Positions 9,549 to 23,801 of a stretch of 64,000 bases of DNA are shown piece after piece. The notes under the pieces are model-generated. The model was not told the DNA's origin. It saw only the letters and a program-made list of their open reading frames with translations, and ran no database searches. Every line of letters starts with the position of its first letter. Position 1 is the first letter of the stretch. The stretch is from the NCBI RefSeq assembly GCF_015831345.1, contig NZ_JADWYS010000001.1, positions 3,500,618 through 3,564,617 on the forward strand, in the 5' to 3' direction. Position numbers and translations under genes: made by a program. The stretch comes from Caenimonas aquaedulcis. GTDB taxonomy: Bacteria > Pseudomonadota > Gammaproteobacteria > Burkholderiales > Burkholderiaceae_C.

Positions 9549-9571
9549 AATTGGAATCTGACCCCAATTAA
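9549..9571 (-). repeat. Right 23-bp inverted repeat of RAYT element
   Basis: This is the exact reverse complement of 8748-8770. It ends five bases before the -35 box proposed for gltBD, so the element sits directly against that promoter. Confidence 0.9.
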
Positions 9572-9576
9572 TTTTC

Positions 9577-9605
9577 TTGGCATTGTTGTTGCAGTGCATT
9601 ATTCT
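9577..9605 (+). promoter_or_regulatory. Probable sigma-70 promoter of gltBD
   Basis: TTGGCA (9577-9582) and TATTCT (9600-9605) are separated by 17 bases, giving a good -35/-10 pair. Transcription would start near 9612 and give a leader of about 27 bases that contains the AGGAGAG ribosome site before the gltB ATG at 9639. The upstream edge abuts the RAYT element, so any activator sites normally further upstream have been displaced or replaced. Confidence 0.5.
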
Positions 9606-9638
9606 TGCGATCCCGCCCAATGAACCCAGGAGAGCGCC

Positions 9639-14363
<4,725 letters not shown>

Positions 14364-14371
14364 GGAACATC

Positions 14372-15838
<1,467 letters not shown>

Positions 15839-15852
15839 AGGGATGGCGGGGG

Positions 15853-15871
15853 CGCCGCCAGCACGGCGGCG
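15853..15871. other. Short GC hairpin between gltD and mlaF
   Basis: CGCCGCC (15853-15859) pairs with GGCGGCG (15865-15871) around a five-base loop. No T run follows, so it is not a clear intrinsic terminator. It could still pause polymerase or protect the 3' end of the gltBD message. The rest of the 75-base gap shows no convincing promoter. Confidence 0.35.
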
Positions 15872-15913
15872 ACTAGTAACTTATCATTCCGGGTTTCCCC
15901 GCTTGTTCCCCGG

Positions 15914-16732
15914 ATGACATCACCCGACCCCTCGGCACTCGTCGAATGCCGCTCCCTGAGCTTTGGCTACGGCGAGCGGCGCATTCTCGACGACGTGAGC
16001 TTCACCGTGCCGAAAGGCAAGGTGACGGCCCTCATGGGCGCGTCGGGCGGCGGCAAGACGACCGTCCTGCGCCTGATCGGCGGGCAGGTGCGCGCCCAGC
16101 GCGGGCAGGTCCTTTTCGAGGGCGAGGACGTCGGCGCGATGGACGCCGGGGGCCTCTACCGGACACGCCGACGCATGGGGATGCTGTTCCAGTTCGGCGC
16201 GCTCTTCACCGACCTGAGCGTCTTCGACAACGTGGCCTTTCCCCTGCGCGAGCACACCTCCCTGTCCGAGGCGCTGGTGCGCGACATCGTGCTGATGAAG
16301 CTCAATGCCGTCGGCTTGCGGGGTGCCCGCGACCTGATGCCCAGCGAGATTTCCGGCGGGATGGCGCGCCGCGTCGCGCTGGCCCGCGCCATCGCATTGG
16401 ACCCCGAACTCATCATGTACGACGAGCCTTTCGCGGGACTGGACCCGATCTCCCTGGGCACGGCGGCGCAGTTGATCCGCCGGCTCAACGATACGCTGGG
16501 GATCACGAGCATCGTCGTATCGCACGACCTGGAAGAGACCTTCCACATTGCCGACCAGGTGATCGTGCTTGCCAACGGCAAGGTCGCGGCGCAGGGGACG
16601 CCCGCCGAAGTGATGGCCTCCCAGGACCCGCTGGTCGACCAGTTCGTGCATGCGCGTCCCGACGGCCCGGTGCACTTCCACTACCACGGGCCGACCGTCG
16701 CGCAGGATTTCGGCGGAGGGTTCCAGGCATGA
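15914..16732 (+). CDS. mlaF: Phospholipid transport ABC ATPase MlaF
   Basis: MlaF is the ATPase of the inner-membrane MlaFEDB complex that moves phospholipids between the membranes and keeps the outer leaflet asymmetric. The 272-residue protein has Walker [10 protein letters not shown], the signature [14 protein letters not shown], Walker [15 protein letters not shown] and the switch histidine in IVVSHDLEE. Its C-terminal tail reaches past the ABC core. It heads the cluster mlaF-E-D-A-C-B and overlaps mlaE by ATGA. Confidence 0.95.
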   Translation: MTSPDPSALVECRSLSFGYGERRILDDVSFTVPKGKVTALMGASGGGKTTVLRLIGGQVRAQRGQVLFEGEDVGAMDAGGLYRTRRRMGMLFQFGALFTDLSVFDNVAFPLREHTSLSEALVRDIVLMKLNAVGLRGARDLMPSEISGGMARRVALARAIALDPELIMYDEPFAGLDPISLGTAAQLIRRLNDTLGITSIVVSHDLEETFHIADQVIVLANGKVAAQGTPAEVMASQDPLVDQFVHARPDGPVHFHYHGPTVAQDFGGGFQA

Positions 16733-17511
16733 GCCCGCTGCACCCCGCGAGCATCGGCTATGCAACGCGGCGCAAACTCGGTGACATCGGCCATGCGGCA
16801 CGCCTTTTCGTGCGCCTGGTGCGCCTCTTCGGCGCGGCGATGCGCCGCTTCGGGCTCGTGCGCGACCAGATCCATTTCCTGGGCAACTACTCGCTCGCCA
16901 TCGTCGCGGTGTCCGGGCTTTTCGTCGGCTTCGTGCTGGGCCTGCAGGGTTACTACACCTTGCAGCGCTACGGCTCGTCGGAAGCCCTGGGCCTCCTCGT
17001 CGCCCTCAGTCTCGTGCGCGAGCTGGGGCCGGTGGTGACAGCGCTGCTCTTCGCGGGGCGGGCGGGGACGTCGCTCACCGCCGAGATCGGCCTGATGAAG
17101 GCCGGCGAGCAACTGAGCGCCATGGAGATGATGGCCGTCGACCCGGTGCGCCGCGTCCTCGCGCCGCGTTTCTGGGCCGGCGTGATCGCGATGCCGGTGC
17201 TCGCCGCGGTGTTCAGCGCGGTCGGCATCGTGGGCGGCTGGGTGGTCGGCGTCGTCCTGATCGGGGTGGACCCGGGTGCCTTCTGGGGCCAGATGCAGGG
17301 CGGCGTGGACGTCTGGCGCGATGTGGGCAACGGCGTCATCAAGAGCATGGTGTTCGGCGTGACGGTGACTTTCGTCGCGCTGCTCGAAGGATTCGAAGCG
17401 CACCCGACGCCCGAAGGGGTGTCGCGCGCGACGACGCGCACGGTGGTCGTGGCGTCGCTGGCGGTGCTGGGGCTGGATTTCATCCTCACCACCCTGATGT
17501 TCAGTATCTAG
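16729..17511 (+). CDS. mlaE: Phospholipid transport permease MlaE
   Basis: This is the membrane permease partner of MlaF. The start ATG overlaps the mlaF stop (ATGA) and gives 260 residues, the usual size. Hydrophobic segments include SLAIVAVSGLFVGFVLGLQG, VIAMPVLAAVFSAVGIVGG and a C-terminal TVVVASLAVLGLDFILT. The conserved MlaE core LVRELGPVVTALLFAGRAGT and the coupling region GEQLSAMEMMAVDP are intact. mlaD begins 11 bases downstream. Confidence 0.95.
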   Translation: MSPLHPASIGYATRRKLGDIGHAARLFVRLVRLFGAAMRRFGLVRDQIHFLGNYSLAIVAVSGLFVGFVLGLQGYYTLQRYGSSEALGLLVALSLVRELGPVVTALLFAGRAGTSLTAEIGLMKAGEQLSAMEMMAVDPVRRVLAPRFWAGVIAMPVLAAVFSAVGIVGGWVVGVVLIGVDPGAFWGQMQGGVDVWRDVGNGVIKSMVFGVTVTFVALLEGFEAHPTPEGVSRATTRTVVVASLAVLGLDFILTTLMFSI

Positions 17512-17522
17512 GAAAGAACGAC

Positions 17523-18008
17523 ATGGATCGCTCCAAAAATGATGTGTGGGTCGGCCTCTTCGTGCTGGTGGGCGCGGTGGCCATCCTGTTTCTTGCCTTG
17601 CAATCGGCCAACCTGCTGTCCCTGAGCTTCCAGCCGACCTACCGCGTCGTCGCGAAGTTCGACAACATCGGCGGGTTGAAGCGCCAGGCGGCGGTGAAGA
17701 GCGCGGGCGTCGTGGTGGGCCGCGTCGAATCCATCCTGTTCGACGACAAGTCCTTCCAGGCGCAGGTCGCACTGGCCATGGACACGCGCTATGCCTTTCC
17801 CAGGGACAGCTCCCTGAAGATCCTCACCAGCGGCCTGCTCGGGGAGCAGTACGTGGGTGTCGAAGCGGGGGCCGACACGAAAAACCTCGCCGCCGGCGAC
17901 ACCATCACCACCACGCAATCCGCGGTGGTGCTCGAAAACCTGATCGGGCAATTCCTCTACAACAAGGCGGCGGACGGCGCCAATGCGGGAAGCGCGCCCA
18001 AGAAATGA
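17523..18008 (+). CDS. mlaD: MCE-domain lipid-binding protein MlaD
   Basis: MlaD is anchored in the inner membrane and forms a hexameric periplasmic ring that takes lipid from MlaC. The 161-residue protein has one N-terminal membrane helix (VGLFVLVGAVAILFLALQSA) and one MCE domain with YRVVAKFDNIGGLKRQAAVK and the hydrophobic pore-loop segment LTSGLLGEQYVGVEAG. The stop overlaps the start of mlaA. Confidence 0.95.
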   Translation: MDRSKNDVWVGLFVLVGAVAILFLALQSANLLSLSFQPTYRVVAKFDNIGGLKRQAAVKSAGVVVGRVESILFDDKSFQAQVALAMDTRYAFPRDSSLKILTSGLLGEQYVGVEAGADTKNLAAGDTITTTQSAVVLENLIGQFLYNKAADGANAGSAPKK

Positions 18009-18838
18009 CGACCATGACGACAACGACCCCCATTTCCCGACTCCTCCCGCGCGGCGCCCGAGCGGCAAACCTGTTCGCCATGGCCGCGTTGGCGTTCGCA
18101 CTCGCCGGCTGCGCTTCGTTCAACCAGAACCCGCGCGATCCGCTGGAGCCCATGAACCGCGAAGTGACGAAGTTCAACGAAGGCGTGGACTCCATCCTCC
18201 TCAAACCAGCGGCGACGGTCTACAAGAAGGCGGTTCCGGCGATGGTTCGCACGGGCGTGTCCAACTTCTTCGGCAACCTCGGCGACGCATGGTCCTTCGT
18301 CAACAGCGCGCTGCAGTTCAAGTTCCAGAACGCCGCCGAGAACTTCATGCGGCTGAACGTGAACACTTTCTTCGGCCTGGGCGGCATCCTGGACGTGGCC
18401 AGCGAATTCAACATCGAGCGGCATCGCGAGGACTTCGGCCAGACGCTGGGCCGCTGGGGCGTGCCCGCCGGCCCGTACATCGTGCTGCCGCTCCTCGGGC
18501 CCTCGACCCTGCGCGATACGCTCGCCCTGCCGATCGACCGCAAGGCCGACCCGGTGCACCAGGTGGACCCGGCGAGCGCCCGCAATTCCCTGTATGTCCT
18601 GCATGCCGTGGATGTGCGTTCGAACCTCCTGCGTGTCGGCAGCGTGATCGACGAAGCCGCGCTGGACAAGTACAGCTTCACGCGCGAGGCTCATCTGCAG
18701 CGGCGCCGCGCGGAGATCTTCGAGAGCAAGGAATCCGACGGCGAGGAGCCCAAGGCCGACGGCACGGCCGCGACGCCCAACGCGCCGCCTCCCGCCGCGC
18801 CCGCCGCGAGCCAACCGGCATCGGCTCCCGCGCGTTAG
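18005..18838 (+). CDS. mlaA: Outer-membrane lipoprotein MlaA (VacJ)
   Basis: MlaA sits in the outer membrane and removes phospholipids from the outer leaflet. The ATG at 18005 overlaps the mlaD stop; a second ATG at 18014 is also possible. The 277-residue protein has a signal peptide with the lipobox LAGC, the family segment RDPLEPMNREVTKFNEGVD, and GRWGVPAGPYIVLPLLGPST. A proline/alanine-rich tail of about 35 residues ends the protein. Enterobacteria encode mlaA away from the other mla genes; here it lies inside the cluster, between mlaD and mlaC. Confidence 0.94.
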   Translation: MTTMTTTTPISRLLPRGARAANLFAMAALAFALAGCASFNQNPRDPLEPMNREVTKFNEGVDSILLKPAATVYKKAVPAMVRTGVSNFFGNLGDAWSFVNSALQFKFQNAAENFMRLNVNTFFGLGGILDVASEFNIERHREDFGQTLGRWGVPAGPYIVLPLLGPSTLRDTLALPIDRKADPVHQVDPASARNSLYVLHAVDVRSNLLRVGSVIDEAALDKYSFTREAHLQRRRAEIFESKESDGEEPKADGTAATPNAPPPAAPAASQPASAPAR

Positions 18839-18939
18839 GGTTGCAGACGGTTTCCTTTCGCCGTGGCGCCGGTGGAACCGGCCTGCGCGCGGATGTTCCA
18901 AACGAGGTTGCGGCTGTGTTCCGCTTGAAAGGTAGTTGA

Positions 18940-19584
18940 ATGAAGCGACGTGTGGTGAATCAATTGGCCGTGGTCCTGCTGGGCTTCGCGGCTTTCGGCG
19001 GCCTGGTCCCGCTGGCACGGGCGGCCGACGAGGCGCCCGACGCGCTGGTCAAGCGCCTCTCCGATGAAGTGCTGGCGTCGATCAAGGCCGACAAGGCGAT
19101 CCAGGGCGGCGACACCAACCGCATCCTTGCGCTGGTGGACAGCAAGATCATGCCGAACGTGAATTTCCAGCGCATGACCGCCGCCGCGGTGGGCCCGGCC
19201 TGGCGCCAGGCGACGCCCGAGCAGCAAAAGCGGCTGCAGGACGAATTCAAGACGCTGCTGATCCGCACCTACTCCGGGGCCCTGGCGCAGGTGGACGAGC
19301 AGTCCATCAGCATCAAGCCGCAGCGCAGCGCGCCGACCGACACCGAAGTCGTGGTGCGCACCGAAATCCGCGGCCGCGGCGATCCGATCCAGCTCGATTA
19401 CCGGCTCGAGAAGACCCCGGGGCAGGGGGCGGGATGGAAGATCTACAACCTCAACGTGCTGGGCGTGTGGCTGGTGGAAACGTATCGCAGCCAGTTCGCG
19501 CAGGAGATCAACTCCAAGGGTCTCGACGGGCTCATCACCGCCCTCAGCGACCGCAACAAGACAAACGCCGCCAAGAAGGGCTGA
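18940..19584 (+). CDS. mlaC: Periplasmic phospholipid-binding protein MlaC
   Basis: MlaC ferries phospholipid across the periplasm between MlaA and MlaFEDB. The 214-residue protein begins with a signal peptide (LAVVLLGFAAFGGLVPLARA, then ADEAPDA). The family core NVNFQRMTAAAVGPAWRQATPEQQ and the later WKIYNLNVLGVWLVETYRSQF are plain. The 101-base gap after mlaA is the largest inside the cluster. Confidence 0.93.
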   Translation: MKRRVVNQLAVVLLGFAAFGGLVPLARAADEAPDALVKRLSDEVLASIKADKAIQGGDTNRILALVDSKIMPNVNFQRMTAAAVGPAWRQATPEQQKRLQDEFKTLLIRTYSGALAQVDEQSISIKPQRSAPTDTEVVVRTEIRGRGDPIQLDYRLEKTPGQGAGWKIYNLNVLGVWLVETYRSQFAQEINSKGLDGLITALSDRNKTNAAKKG

Positions 19585-19589
19585 AGCCG

Positions 19590-19862
19590 ATGCTGGTGCT
19601 TCCCGCCGAGCTGACGCACGAACATGCGGTCGCGTGCTGCCGCATGCTCTCGCAGGCTTTGCGGGCACAGCCCGGTGCCGCCGTCGTGGTCGATGCGGCC
19701 CCGCTGCAGAACTTCGATTCCTCCGCACTGGCGGTGCTGCTCGAGTGCCGGCGCGACACGCTGGCGGCAGGCAAGACCTTCGCGGTGACGCGCCTTCCGG
19801 CCCGCCTGCTGGAACTCGCCACGCTCTACGGCGTCGCCGAGCTGCTTCCGGCGGCTGCGTAG
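19590..19862 (+). CDS. mlaB: STAS-domain protein MlaB
   Basis: MlaB is the small cytosolic STAS-domain subunit that binds and stimulates MlaF. The ATG at 19590 lies five bases after the mlaC stop and gives 90 residues. The STAS core VVVDAAPLQNFDSSALAVLLECRR has the usual D-S-S-A loop. Position directly after mlaC and size support MlaB rather than an anti-sigma-factor antagonist. Confidence 0.87.
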   Translation: MLVLPAELTHEHAVACCRMLSQALRAQPGAAVVVDAAPLQNFDSSALAVLLECRRDTLAAGKTFAVTRLPARLLELATLYGVAELLPAAA

Positions 19863-19902
19863 GCCCATTCCGGCGCAGCAGGGCGGCCGGCGCATGGCCC
19901 GG

Positions 19903-19908
19903 TAAAAT
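19903..19908 (+). promoter_or_regulatory. -10-like box just before the ABC exporter genes
   Basis: TAAAAT in the context GGTAAAATCG ends ten bases before the ATG at 19918. If used, transcription would start within a few bases of the start codon and give a leaderless or nearly leaderless message. No clear -35 box is visible. Confidence 0.35.
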
Positions 19909-19917
19909 CGCGCGCTC

Positions 19918-20853
19918 ATGCCCGCGATCTCCTTCCAAGCTGTCTCCAAGACCTATCCCTCGCCGCGAGGCGGATCGCTGAAGGCGCTCGATGGCGTCAG
20001 CTTCGACATCGAGCAGGGCGAGTTCTTCGGGCTGCTCGGGCCGAACGGCGCGGGCAAGACCACCCTGATCAGCATCCTCGCGGGCCTGTCGCGCGCCACG
20101 TCGGGCCGCGTGACGGTGCACGGCTTCGATGTGCAATCGGATTACGCGCAGGCGAGGCGGCACCTGGGGGTCGTCCCGCAGGAACTGGTGTTCGATCCGT
20201 TCTTCAACGTGCGCGAGGCGTTGCGCATCCAGTCCGGCTATTTCGGCGTGCGCAACAACGAGGCGTGGATTTCGGAACTGCTCGAGAGCCTGGGCCTGGC
20301 CGACAAGGCCGAATCCAACATGCGCCAGCTTTCCGGCGGCATGAAGCGCCGGATGCTCGTGGCGCAGGCACTCGTGCACAAACCGCCCGTGATCGTGCTC
20401 GACGAGCCCACCGCCGGCGTCGACGTCGAACTGCGCCAGACCCTCTGGCAATTCGTGGCGAAGTTGAACAAGGCAGGCTCCACGGTCCTGCTCACGACGC
20501 ATTACCTGGAAGAGGCGGAGGCGCTGTGCGGCCGCATCGCGATGCTCAAGACCGGCCGTGTCGTGGCGCTGGAGCGCACGAGCGAGCTGCTGAAGGCCGC
20601 GTCCAGCAACGTGCTGCGGTTCAAGCTCGATGGCGTGCTGCCCGCGCAGTTCGAGGGCAAGGCCCGCGTGACGGGTCGGATCGTGCAGTTGCCGGCGCAC
20701 GATGCGCACGAGATCGAGCAACACCTGGCGGTGATCCGGCAGGCGGGCTTGCGGGTCGAGGACGTCGAGATCCGCAAGGCGGACCTCGAAGACGTCTTTC
20801 TGGAGGTGATGTCGGGCAAGTCCGGGCAGGCCGCGGCCGGGGTTCCCGCATGA
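19918..20853 (+). CDS. ABC-2 type exporter, ATP-binding subunit
   Basis: This 311-residue protein is an ABC ATPase of the YadG/daunorubicin-resistance type. It has Walker A GPNGAGKTT near residue 44, the signature LSGGMKRRMLVAQAL, Walker B VIVLDEPTAGVD and the switch histidine in LLTTHYLEEAE. A C-terminal accessory domain of about 80 residues follows. The permease gene overlaps its end by ATGA. The pair lies between mlaB and ibaG-murA, so a role in envelope or lipid export is plausible, but the substrate cannot be told. Confidence 0.92.
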   Translation: MPAISFQAVSKTYPSPRGGSLKALDGVSFDIEQGEFFGLLGPNGAGKTTLISILAGLSRATSGRVTVHGFDVQSDYAQARRHLGVVPQELVFDPFFNVREALRIQSGYFGVRNNEAWISELLESLGLADKAESNMRQLSGGMKRRMLVAQALVHKPPVIVLDEPTAGVDVELRQTLWQFVAKLNKAGSTVLLTTHYLEEAEALCGRIAMLKTGRVVALERTSELLKAASSNVLRFKLDGVLPAQFEGKARVTGRIVQLPAHDAHEIEQHLAVIRQAGLRVEDVEIRKADLEDVFLEVMSGKSGQAAAGVPA

Positions 20854-21605
20854 CCGGCTGGCGCACGCTCCTGTACAAGGAAACCTTGCGGTTCTGGAAG
20901 GTCGGTTTCCAGACCGTCGCAGCGCCGGTGCTGACGGCCGTGCTTTACATGCTGATCTTCGGCCACGTGATGCAGGCGAAGGTCACGGTGTACGACAACG
21001 TGAGCTACACCGCCTTCCTCGTGCCCGGGCTCGTGATGATGAGCGTGCTGCAGAACTCGTTCGCCAACAGTTCGTCCTCGCTCATCCAGGGCAAGATCAT
21101 GGGCAGCCTCGTGTTCGTGCTGCTCACGCCGCTGTCGCATTGGAGCTGGTTCTTCGCGTACGTCGGCTCCTCGGTCGTGCGCGGGCTGGCGGTCGGGCTG
21201 GGGGTGTTCGCGGTCACCGTGTGGTTCGGGCATCCAGGCTTCGTCGCCCCGCTGTGGATCCTCGTGTTCGCGGTGCTGGGTGCCGGCATCCTGGGCGCGC
21301 TGGGCGTGATCGCTGGGCTGTGGGCCGAGAAGTTCGACCAGATGGCCGCTTTCCAGAACTTCGTGATCATGCCCATGACCTTCCTGTCCGGCGTGTTCTA
21401 TTCGATCCACTCGTTGCCCGCCTTCTGGCAGGGCGTGAGCCACCTCAACCCCTTTTTCTACATGATCGACGGCTTTCGCTACGGCTTCTTCGGCGTGAGC
21501 GACGTCTCCCCATGGCTCAGCCTGGCGATCGTCGGCACGGCGATGGCGGTGGTGAGCAGCATCGCGGTGCACCTCCTGCGCATCGGCTACAAGATCCGTG
21601 GATGA
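20850..21605 (+). CDS. ABC-2 type exporter, permease subunit
   Basis: This 251-residue protein is the membrane partner of the preceding ATPase (YadH-like). It has about six hydrophobic segments, including PVLTAVLYMLIFGHVM, LWILVFAVLGAGILGALGVI and a C-terminal LSLAIVGTAMAVVSSIAVHL. The ABC-2 signature region NFVIMPMTFLSGVFYSIHSL precedes the last helices. It starts inside the ATPase stop codon (ATGA). Confidence 0.92.
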   Translation: MTGWRTLLYKETLRFWKVGFQTVAAPVLTAVLYMLIFGHVMQAKVTVYDNVSYTAFLVPGLVMMSVLQNSFANSSSSLIQGKIMGSLVFVLLTPLSHWSWFFAYVGSSVVRGLAVGLGVFAVTVWFGHPGFVAPLWILVFAVLGAGILGALGVIAGLWAEKFDQMAAFQNFVIMPMTFLSGVFYSIHSLPAFWQGVSHLNPFFYMIDGFRYGFFGVSDVSPWLSLAIVGTAMAVVSSIAVHLLRIGYKIRG

Positions 21606-21624
21606 AAATAGCGCTTTTGACGAC

Positions 21625-21867
21625 ATGACCGCCGACGAACTCCAATCCCTGATTGCCGCCGGGCTGCCCTGCGACCACCTGCAGGTGGCCGGCGACGGCC
21701 GCCATTGGGAAGCCGTCGTCGTGTCGCGCGAATTCGAGGGCAAGCGCCTGATCCAGCGGCACCAGCGCGTCTACGCCACGCTGGGTGCGAGAATGCATAC
21801 CGACGAGGTACATGCGCTCTCGATGAAGACCTTAACGCCCACCGAGTGGGCGGCCCAACCACACTGA
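21625..21867 (+). CDS. ibaG: BolA-family protein IbaG
   Basis: IbaG is a small BolA-type protein that, with monothiol glutaredoxins, takes part in iron-sulphur cluster handling. From the ATG at 21625 it has 80 residues; a GTG at 21598 would add nine residues and overlap the permease gene. The BolA fold is seen as [19 protein letters not shown], then [14 protein letters not shown] and the closing [13 protein letters not shown]. It lies nine bases before murA, the same pairing as in E. coli. Confidence 0.88.
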   Translation: MTADELQSLIAAGLPCDHLQVAGDGRHWEAVVVSREFEGKRLIQRHQRVYATLGARMHTDEVHALSMKTLTPTEWAAQPH

Positions 21868-21875
21868 AATCCGTC

Positions 21876-23141
21876 ATGGACAAGCTTTTGATTCGCGGGG
21901 GGCGCCAGCTCCACGGCGAGGTCCGGATATCCGGGGCCAAGAACGCCGCATTGCCCGAGCTGTGCGCCGCGCTGCTCACCGACCAGCCCGTGGTACTCCA
22001 CAACGTGCCGCGCCTGCAGGACGTGAGCACCATGCTCACCCTGCTGCGCAACATGGGCGTGGTGATCGAGCGCGACAGCCAGGGTACGGTCACCATCGAT
22101 TCCAGCCGCCTGAGCTCGCCCGAAGCGCCCTACGAGCTGGTGAAGACCATGCGCGCCTCCGTGCTCGCGCTGGGCCCGCTGACCGCGCGGTTCGGCGAAG
22201 CCACGGTGTCCCTGCCCGGCGGCTGCGCGATTGGCTCGCGTCCGGTGGACCAGCACATCAAGGGCATGCAGGCGATGGGCGCGGAGATCGTGGTCGAGCA
22301 CGGCTACATGATCGCGAAGCTGCCCAAGGGCCGCACGCGCCTGAAGGGGGCGAGCATCCGCACCGACATGGTGACGGTGACGGGCACCGAGAACTTCCTG
22401 ATGGCCGCCGCGCTTGCGGAAGGCGAGACGGTGCTCGAAAACGCCGCGCAGGAGCCGGAGATCACCGACCTCGCCGAGATGCTGATCAAGATGGGCGCGC
22501 GCATCGAGGGACACGGCACCGGGCGCATCGTGATCCAGGGCGTGGAAAAGCTGTCCGGCTGCACGCACCAGGTGGTCGCGGACCGCATCGAGGCGGGCAC
22601 CTTCCTGTGCGCCGTCGCCGCGACGGGCGGCGACGTCGTGCTGCGGCACGGGCGCGCCGATCATCTCGAAGCCGTCATCGACAAGCTGCGCGACGCGGGC
22701 GCCAGCGTGGCCGCCGTGGAAGACGGCATCCACCTGCATTCGCAGGGCCGCCTGATCGCGCAGAGCTTCCGCACCACCGAATACCCGGGCTTTCCGACCG
22801 ACATGCAGGCGCAGTTCATGGCCCTGAACGTGATCGCCGACGGGCCGTCGAAGGTGACAGAAACCATCTTCGAAAACCGCTTCATGCACGTCAACGAGAT
22901 GGTGCGGCTCGGCGCGAAGATCCAGGTGGACGGCAAGTTCGCCGTCATCGAAGGCGTCGAGAAGCTCTCCGGCGCCATGGTGATGGCCACCGACCTGCGC
23001 GCCTCCGCGAGCCTCGTGATCGCCGGCCTCGTGGCCGAAGGCGAGACGATCGTGGACCGCATCTACCACCTCGACCGCGGCTACGACCAGATGGAAGCGA
23101 AGCTGCGCGCCATCGGCGCCGACATCGAGCGGATCAAATGA
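21876..23141 (+). CDS. murA: UDP-N-acetylglucosamine 1-carboxyvinyltransferase
   Basis: MurA makes the first committed step of peptidoglycan synthesis by transferring enolpyruvate from PEP to UDP-GlcNAc. The 421-residue protein has the substrate-binding [10 protein letters not shown] near residue 20 and the catalytic cysteine in [15 protein letters not shown], the residue attacked by fosfomycin. It also has the late [12 protein letters not shown] segment. The hisG start overlaps its stop (ATGA), so cell-wall and histidine genes are joined in one transcription unit. Confidence 0.97.
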   Translation: MDKLLIRGGRQLHGEVRISGAKNAALPELCAALLTDQPVVLHNVPRLQDVSTMLTLLRNMGVVIERDSQGTVTIDSSRLSSPEAPYELVKTMRASVLALGPLTARFGEATVSLPGGCAIGSRPVDQHIKGMQAMGAEIVVEHGYMIAKLPKGRTRLKGASIRTDMVTVTGTENFLMAAALAEGETVLENAAQEPEITDLAEMLIKMGARIEGHGTGRIVIQGVEKLSGCTHQVVADRIEAGTFLCAVAATGGDVVLRHGRADHLEAVIDKLRDAGASVAAVEDGIHLHSQGRLIAQSFRTTEYPGFPTDMQAQFMALNVIADGPSKVTETIFENRFMHVNEMVRLGAKIQVDGKFAVIEGVEKLSGAMVMATDLRASASLVIAGLVAEGETIVDRIYHLDRGYDQMEAKLRAIGADIERIK

Positions 23142-23800
23142 CGGCCATGCTGACCCTCGCGCTGTCCAAGGGGCGCATCTTCGACGAGACGCTGCCGCTC
23201 CTGAAGGCCGCGGGCATCGAGGTGCTCGAAGACCCGGAGCGTTCGCGCAAGCTGATCCTCGCGACGAGCCGGCCGGACGTGCGTGTCGTGATCGTGCGCG
23301 CCAGCGACGTTCCGACTTACGTGCAGTACGGCGGCGCCGACCTCGGCGTGACCGGCCTGGACACGCTCATCGAACACAACGCGGATTGGGGCGGAGGCGG
23401 CCTGTACCAGCCGCTGGACCTGCGCATCGCCAAGTGCCGCGTGAGTGTCGCCGTGCGTTCTGACTTCGATTACGCCTCCGCCGTGCGCCAGGGCTCGCGC
23501 CTGAAGGTCGCAACCAAGTACGTGAACATCGCCCGCGAATTCTTCGCGGCCAAGGGTGTCCACGTGGACATGATCAAGCTGTACGGCAGCATGGAACTCG
23601 CGCCGCTCACCGGTCTCGCGGATGCCATCGTCGACCTCGTGTCCACCGGCAGCACGCTCAAGGCCAACCACCTGGTGGAAGTCGAGCGGATCATGGACAT
23701 CAGCTCGCGCCTGGTGGTGAACCAGGCCGCGCTCAAACTGAAACAGGCGCCGATCCGCAACGTCATCGATGCGTTCGCCGGCGCCATCGCCAGAGACTGA
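23138..23800 (+). CDS. hisG: ATP phosphoribosyltransferase, short form
   Basis: HisG condenses ATP with PRPP, the first and feedback-controlled step of histidine synthesis. The 220-residue length is that of the short HisG, which lacks the C-terminal regulatory ACT-like domain and normally needs HisZ; no hisZ is in the window. Motifs include LALSKGRIF near the start and the PRPP-binding [14 protein letters not shown]. The start overlaps the murA stop; an alternative ATG three codons later (23147) would also fit. Confidence 0.95.
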   Translation: MTAMLTLALSKGRIFDETLPLLKAAGIEVLEDPERSRKLILATSRPDVRVVIVRASDVPTYVQYGGADLGVTGLDTLIEHNADWGGGGLYQPLDLRIAKCRVSVAVRSDFDYASAVRQGSRLKVATKYVNIAREFFAAKGVHVDMIKLYGSMELAPLTGLADAIVDLVSTGSTLKANHLVEVERIMDISSRLVVNQAALKLKQAPIRNVIDAFAGAIARD

Positions 23801-23801
23801 G

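Larger units (their letters stand above)
8748..9571. mobile_element. RAYT element: IS200-like transposase gene between 23-bp inverted repeats
   Basis: The unit is 824 bp. Its ends are perfect 23-bp inverted copies of one sequence (8748-8770 and 9549-9571), and a single tyrosine-transposase gene lies between them. Each end contains its own 6-bp inverted arms (AATTGG and CCAATT) around a 9-base loop, so each could fold as a REP-like hairpin. This matches REP-associated tyrosine transposases, which are usually single-copy and domesticated. No target duplication is visible at the edges, as expected for this chemistry. It separates the methyltransferase operon from gltBD. Confidence 0.8.

Noticed and set aside
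9572..9638. A riboswitch in the gltB leader
   Set aside because: The leader would be only about 27 bases, too short for a known riboswitch.
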